From assembly GCA_018105865.1 (NCBI GenBank), contig CM030835.1, positions 6,456,316 to 6,520,315 on the forward strand: a DNA stretch of 64,000 nt, written 5' to 3'. The first letter of the stretch is position 1. Every line of letters starts with the position of its first letter. The notes beneath the pieces are model-generated. The model had not been told where the DNA came from and ran no database searches. It saw only the letters and a list, made by a program, of their open reading frames with translations. Position numbers and translations under genes: made by a program. Below, piece by piece: positions 59,901 to 64,000 of this stretch. Source of the stretch: Metaphire vulgaris. Lineage: Eukaryota > Annelida > Clitellata > Crassiclitellata > Megascolecidae.

Positions 59901-61355
59901 TTTCTCTCGGAGGGCCTGGCGCCCTCCATGTTCACTACATGCAGATGATGCAGTGCAATGAACAGTGTTGTTTATTGCATTTTCATAGTCTATATTCTAT
60001 AGTACTGCAGTGTAATATAGCTCTAGGAATAATAATTCACAATGAATTGGACCATGGAGTGGGTGCATTGATCGCGGAAACAATCTCCCGTATTTCGACG
60101 TTGGATATCTGGCAACCCTACTATATGGTGATATAATTTCATAACATGTTAAGTCTCAAATCAAACCTGCAACTAACCAGCATTCTCAGAAGAGAGCTTC
60201 AAATGTTTTGCAGGTGAATTGTGCTCATCACTTTTCACATTTCCAAGTGATGTCAATAGTTCTTCTTGCTTCTGTTTTCTTCTATTTGCCTCTACAGATA
60301 ACATACCTAGATTCAGAAGTTGTGTAAAGAGATCAAAGTTCATAGATTCATATAATTAAAAGATTACAAGATCACTTCCTTAAAATGAGATACTCAGCCC
60401 AAACTTTTGCAAGCATAACATTTCCTCAGAGACAGGAAGAGAATGCGACCAAAAGCAAGTGATATGAAACTTTTATAATATACAGCAATCAGAAAATTCA
60501 CCAGTAAATCCAAATGTATTGGGAAATAAATTGCAGCAGCTGTATCTAACATGAAAACCGGTTCTTTGGAAGATCTGATAGCAGGCAAGCATCAGTGAAT
60601 GAAAACACTTATAAGAGATCAACATCATCACCTCAAACAAATTCATACCTAATCATAGAAATCACTGCCATAATTAATCAAATGTAGAAAATGTAGAGAA
60701 AACTTGCATGAAATTATAACAAACTCAAAAATGAAAGAGAAACTTATTAAAAATTGAATTCCGGACAATGATGCCATGCATTAGTTACTTGTCTACAAGA
60801 TCGCTTAGGGCTCGTCCACAAATGACGTAACATGCCTGGAGAAGGGATCCGGACATTTGTTACAAAGTGCGATGAGAGGGGAAGGGGGGTTCCGTAAATG
60901 TGATGTAATTCAACACAAAATTTTTAAGTGACAATCTTTTTTTGCTTGTCAGGGTATTTGGAGAAGAAAAAAATACAAGGATGACCTTATTTGCTTGTCA
61001 GTATGCTTGGAGAGGGAAAAAATAGAAGGATGAATGACCTTTTTTTGCCTGTCAAGACTTTTGGAAGACAAAAAGGAAGGGGGTCGGCCTGTTGTTATGT
61101 CAAACTTTAGGGGGGTCTGACTTTTTGTTACGTCGCATTACGTAGGGAAGGGAGGGGTAAAAAAAGTGCCAAAATCGCGTTATGTCATTTATGGTCAAGC
61201 CCTTATGGCAATTAATAGAATATACTTTTTAATGCAGAAATGCAAAACTACAATAACAGATGTATGAGAATGCCATTAAATAAAATCAAATTCTATTAGT
61301 ATATATAATTCTTACTCAGTTCTCTCCAATCTCTTGAATCTTTCTCATTCCTTCC
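53929..61355 (-). CDS. SPOUT1: SPOUT1 (C9orf114/CENP-32 family) putative RNA methyltransferase
   Basis: SPOUT-class knotted methyltransferase family; the human protein is also linked to spindle and kinetochore function. Exons in coding order: 61355-61316, 60306-60178, 58110-58022, 57813-57743, 56642-56509, 55960-55760, 55403-55196, 54768-54621, 53994-53929 (TGA). All phases agree. Family signatures in order: TISIALPGSILDNAQSLELR, IARAAVVFSIDEIIVFDE, QYLECPQYLRKTLFPRHKNL, GLLNPLDSPHHMRRD, GLYWGYRARLASSL, GYDLTIGTSERGKS, VVFGGLHGLEASLDAD and NTCPGQGSRTIRTEEAIL. The last two form the C-terminal knot and cofactor-binding region. The visible part is 361 aa; human SPOUT1 is 376, so a short N-terminal exon is missing, either upstream of 61355 or off the right edge. 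The second exon is Lys/Gln/Glu-rich, like the family's basic N-terminus. Confidence 0.95.
54075..54285 (+). mobile_element. LINE ORF2 C-terminal relic
   Basis: A degenerate plus-strand reading contains GRQKRR, IDCRDKDLKTSEISLFM, then GRQKEDRD, which matches the GRxKRRWxDxIxxDL / DRxxW layout of LINE C-termini. It is in the SPOUT1 intron between exons 54768-54621 and 53994-53929. Confidence 0.55.
57115..57262 (+). mobile_element. LINE ORF2 C-terminal relic
   Basis: MTLEEIATDRELWRDVMDKS followed by an AGHSW segment fits the LINE C-terminal L-E-E-I-A-x-D-R-x-x-W pattern. It lies immediately upstream of the SINE at 57265, in a SPOUT1 intron. Confidence 0.55.
57265..57525 (+). mobile_element. tRNA-derived SINE
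   Basis: The head carries an A-box-like GTGGTTAGTGTAC and a B-box-like GGTTCAAGTCCCGC at tRNA-like spacing. It is followed by a non-tRNA body (GCACGTTGGGTGCTAACTCAG) and a 3' end around GCATTAACCCC...TATGCTTTTACCTTTA. It lies in the SPOUT1 intron between exons 57813-57743 and 56642-56509. Confidence 0.65.
58159..58510 (+). mobile_element. LINE ORF2 C-terminal relic, uninterrupted frame
   Basis: 116 open codons read KRKLQMFGHIAKMKDKRLIK, then GSRMQGRPRRRWRDDITQW and AAQNRARWRQITKRN. This is the best preserved of the LINE ends in the window. It is antisense to SPOUT1, in the intron just upstream of exon 58110-58022, so it should not be annotated as a host gene. Confidence 0.8.
58587..60120. 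mobile_element. hAT-like non-autonomous element with internal tandem repeats and a nested MITE
   Basis: Perfect 8-bp flanks CTATATGG (58579-58586 and 60121-60128) bracket inverted ends TAGGATTGCCAGAT and, on the complement, TAGGGTTGCCAGAT. The interior holds about 2.3 copies of a 350-370 bp unit (landmark TTCATCACTCTTCTGAATTT near 58725, 59079 and 59448), and the last copy is cut by the MITE at 59563-59918. No transposase is seen. The right edge is only about 50 bp from the SPOUT1 exon end at 60178. Confidence 0.85.
59563..59918. mobile_element. GC-rich hAT-like MITE nested in 58587-60120
   Basis: Ends CAGGCCCTCCGAGAG and, on the complement, CAGGCCCTCCGAGAG are identical over 15 bp. Flanks GTGCCCTC (59555-59562) and GCGCCCTC (59919-59926) match at 7 of 8. 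Both halves contain CACAGGGGCCCGG-type blocks. The centre is AT-rich with two A-runs followed by AGGTCG or AGGTAA. Confidence 0.85.
60807..61203. mobile_element. MITE with GGGGTCGTCC-type inverted ends, copy 2
   Basis: Ends are AGGGCTCGTCCACAAATGAC (left) and, on the complement, AGGGCTTGACCATAAATGAC. The interior matches 19321-19689 read on the other strand, including TTGCTTGTCAGGGT. It is more diverged than copy 1. It lies in the SPOUT1 intron between exons 61355-61316 and 60306-60178. Confidence 0.75.
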
Positions 61356-61642
61356 CTAAAATTTAACCAACAACGTTAAACGATCTAAAGATCTTGAAAT
61401 TCACACAGTTTGAGTCTTGACCCATCAGCTGAAGTAAGATAGTCAAATGATCATTCAGGAAATACTGCTTAAAAATTAGTGTCTGCATTAACTACTCGAG
61501 CATTCAAATAGTCATATTGAGTCAAAAATGTTCTCTATAAAGCCGACTGTTAACAAGTCTGCTGACAAGTTAACATATATGCACAGAAAGTTCTTGCCAA
61601 CAACCAGTTTACACACTTGTTTAATATTGCGAGGGAGATCAC

Positions 61643-62115
61643 CTGGGGTGGGGCCCGGCCCGAGCCCGAGGCCCGAGCTTTGAGGCCCGCCCGGCCCGTA
61701 GCCCGTACCTTGACGCCCGGCCCGAGGTACGGGCGGGGTTGCAAAGGTAATTTCATAAAAGTGTAATCTGCTAACACAATATTAAATACAAATATTCATT
61801 TGTAAACTCAAAATCAATTAATTTTCATTAATTATATTTTAAAAATTATTTTCTTAGCTGTTCCATAATTACAATTTGTATTACAGTTGAGCTGTAGCCA
61901 TTCTATAATTGTCAAAAATGTTAATATTTTGTTGCTGTTAGGAAAAGAAGAGGACAAAGGCAAAACTAAGGAAATATAAACTTTAATTTATTAAAAAATA
62001 TTGTTAGCGCCCGGCCCGTACAAGGCCCGTAGCCCGTACATTTGCGCCCGTAGCCCGTACCTCGAGGCCCGTAGCCCGTACCGGGGCGCCCGGCCCGGTA
62101 CGGGCCCCACCCCAG
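61643..62115. mobile_element. hAT-like MITE with GC-rich subterminal repeats
   Basis: Perfect target duplications GAGATCAC occur at 61635-61642 and 62116-62123. Inverted ends are CTGGGGTGGGGCCCGG and, on the complement, CTGGGGTGGGGCCCG. Next to each end are arrays of GGCCCGTAGCCCGTAC-type units, around an AT-rich core without coding capacity. Confidence 0.9.
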
Positions 62116-62414
62116 GAGATCACCATTAACCTGACTGGGTCATTCCGCATCAAATCAACACAGTCATCGGACGTCACCGTCTCAGATTTTGATGAAAATT
62201 GGCACAATTGTTCATCCCCATGAGTAATGTTGAAAACCATAATATTAAAGTTTTGGGTCAACCCATGTCCAAACTATGGGTCATGAAACTTCGACTGGCG
62301 CCAACTCGATACACTAAAACTGTAATATCTCCACTTCTATGATAGCTAGAGACATGATCTTTGCACCAAACTTTAGCTTTTTTGAAAGCCCTATCTGGGT
62401 CAATCAACAGGTAC

Positions 62415-64000
62415 ACCAAGAGTTTGAAAACCAAAAGAACAGAAGCAGTCGTACCACATAATTTGACATTTCGACCAATACGTATGCAACAATATTTATG
62501 ATTTTATTTGTGGATAAGTCTTACATCATGAGGAATTATTGGTGAAAATTTCAGAGTGGGCACTCTTATAGTTTTTATGCAATGATTAAAAGAATATTCA
62601 CCCCCAATGCAAAATCGTAATTAAAACATTCCTGTTGAACATTGCATTCACTAAGTGACTGAGCTAATTTAATTTGCCAGTTACATCTGACAATTAGGCA
62701 AATCTGTGACAGTTTACCTTACATTTAAAAGTATTTTTATTTAAGTATTATTCAGTATAATAAGCTGTACTTAATACGGTACTTTGCAAAATATCACGAA
62801 TACATAACAGAACAGCAGAAGATGGAGCTCAACAGCATAGCACAGTTCAGGAAAAGCATGAAGAATATAAATCTATTCAAGATACTTTATTTCAAGATAC
62901 TTTATTTACTTGACTTTACTCTTGTTTTATGCATTATTTTCTGGGTTCATATCTTTGTTCTTGTGTTTTAAGGTTGTTATTCTGCTTGCAAGGGCTTAAA
63001 TCAGTATTAGGTGACATAGTTTGATACAGTAATTACATGTAGAACAAGTAACTTAGAAATAGGTATTTCATTAGTTTTTACTGTTAGAATACATAGAATA
63101 GCTGTCTAGCAGACACAAAGTTTCATGCTATTATTAAAATACCAGTCTGTATATATTGGTCCAGTATTTCTCCAGTCTAATCCTGACTGCAGTTCTGAAC
63201 AAGAATCCTTAAGATCAAGTGTTAGAAGAAAAATGAATGTGAAATTGCCTAATATTTGTGTCTGCTATCTTTAACACATGCTGATACTGATGTAAAAGCA
63301 TCATAAGTTGGACTGATTAGCTGATTTTTCTGTCTAAATAAGTTTGTCTATTGTATTTGAGAGCCTATGAACACCATTGAAATCGTTAGACTGCCAGCAA
63401 TGGCTTCAAGCAGTGAAATGACGGTGTATCTCAATTTAAAAGACTATGCAAACAGTGCTGTGATCATCTTTCTGTATTGTGTACAGACCTTGTAACTAAT
63501 TTAAAGTCTGAGTGATGGATGAGATGTGATTGCACCTGCACTGAGCTCTCTCAATCCCTAAGTTTTCCTGAACTGTGCTATGCTGTTGAGCTCCATCTTC
63601 TGCTGTTCTGTTATGTATTCATGATATTTTGCAAAGTACCGTATTAAGTACAGCTTATTATACTGAATACTTAAATAAAAATACTTTTAAATGTAAGGTA
63701 AACTGTCACAGATTTGCCTAATTGTCAGATGTAACTGGCAAATTAAATTAGCTCAGTCACTTAGTGAATGCAATGTTCAACAGGAATGTTTTAATTACGA
63801 TTTTGCATTGGGGGTGAATATTCTTTTAATCATTGCATAAAAACTATAAGAGTGCCCACTCTGAAATTTTCACCAATAATTCCTCATGATGTAAGACTTA
63901 TCCACAAATAAAATCATAAATATTGTTGCATACGTATTGGTCGAAATGTCAAATTATGTGGTACGACTGCTTCTGTTCTTTTGGTTTTCAAACTCTTGGT
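62415..64000. repeat. Large inverted repeat, arms about 440 bp, spacer 707 bp
   Basis: The arm 62415-62855 is repeated as its reverse complement at 63563-64000, with roughly 99% identity by eye (one 3-bp indel and few substitutions). Landmarks are GTACTTTGCAAAATATCA at left, with its complement at 63631-63648. The right arm is cut by the window edge, so the true length is unknown. The spacer 62856-63562 shows no gene. Confidence 0.9.

Noticed and set aside
62004..62261. 85-codon Arg/Ala/Gly-rich ORF
   Set aside because: Half of it is the translation of the GC-rich subterminal repeats of the MITE at 61643-62115.
62131..62414. Left flank of the inverted repeat as a coding relic (TQNFNIMVFNITHGDEQ...)
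   Set aside because: The frame is short and unlike any protein I know. It is better explained as non-coding repeat sequence adjoining the arms.

Overview
The window is animal nuclear DNA, most likely from a marine invertebrate. It is AT-rich and intron-dense, with small coding exons (40 to 530 bp, plus one of about 1.4 kb) separated by large introns, and it carries many microsatellites, LINE 3' ends, SINEs and small DNA transposons. An interferon regulatory factor gene places it in Metazoa. I cannot name the species. No bacterial genes, rRNA, intact tRNA gene or CRISPR array is visible.

Four protein-coding genes can be rebuilt exon by exon from protein similarity plus GT/AG boundaries whose phases agree. 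(1) Positions 1-4245, minus strand: the 5' half of a leukotriene A4 hydrolase-type M1 aminopeptidase, running off the left edge. (2) Positions 5507-16968, plus strand: an essentially complete inositol-pentakisphosphate 2-kinase (IPPK), 15 exons recognised. (3) Positions 24409-40708, minus strand: an IRF-family transcription factor, 9 exons. It has a canonical tryptophan-cluster DNA-binding domain followed by a very long tail with a charged helix and an AT-hook. The AT-hook lies in a reading frame shifted by +1 relative to the upstream exons. (4) Positions 53929-61355, minus strand: SPOUT1 (C9orf114/CENP-32 family SPOUT RNA methyltransferase), 9 exons, complete except for a short N-terminal exon that I could not place.

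Layout: genes 1 and 2 are head to head, 1.26 kb apart. Gene 2 and gene 3 are tail to tail across about 7.4 kb of AT-rich DNA. Genes 3 and 4 are co-oriented, separated by about 13 kb. That gap is mostly repeats, with a CpG-containing segment at 52.4-52.8 kb that could be a distal IRF promoter or 5' exon. The four genes do not form a pathway.

The accessory content is mostly transposons. Six hAT-like non-autonomous elements are flanked by 8-bp target duplications (3659, 22064, 29572, 41116, 58587, 61643), and a seventh (59563) is nested inside one of them. There is a TTAA-flanked element with an internal tandem duplication (50309), two copies of a MITE with GGGGTCGTCC-type inverted ends (19321, 60807), a short SINE-like family with target duplications (3193, 35627), and about eight LINE 3'-end relics, several with trinucleotide tails. 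A nearly perfect inverted repeat with 440-bp arms reaches the right edge. The most interesting signals are the IRF architecture with its +1 frame transition, the nested hAT elements in the SPOUT1 intron, and the terminal inverted repeat.
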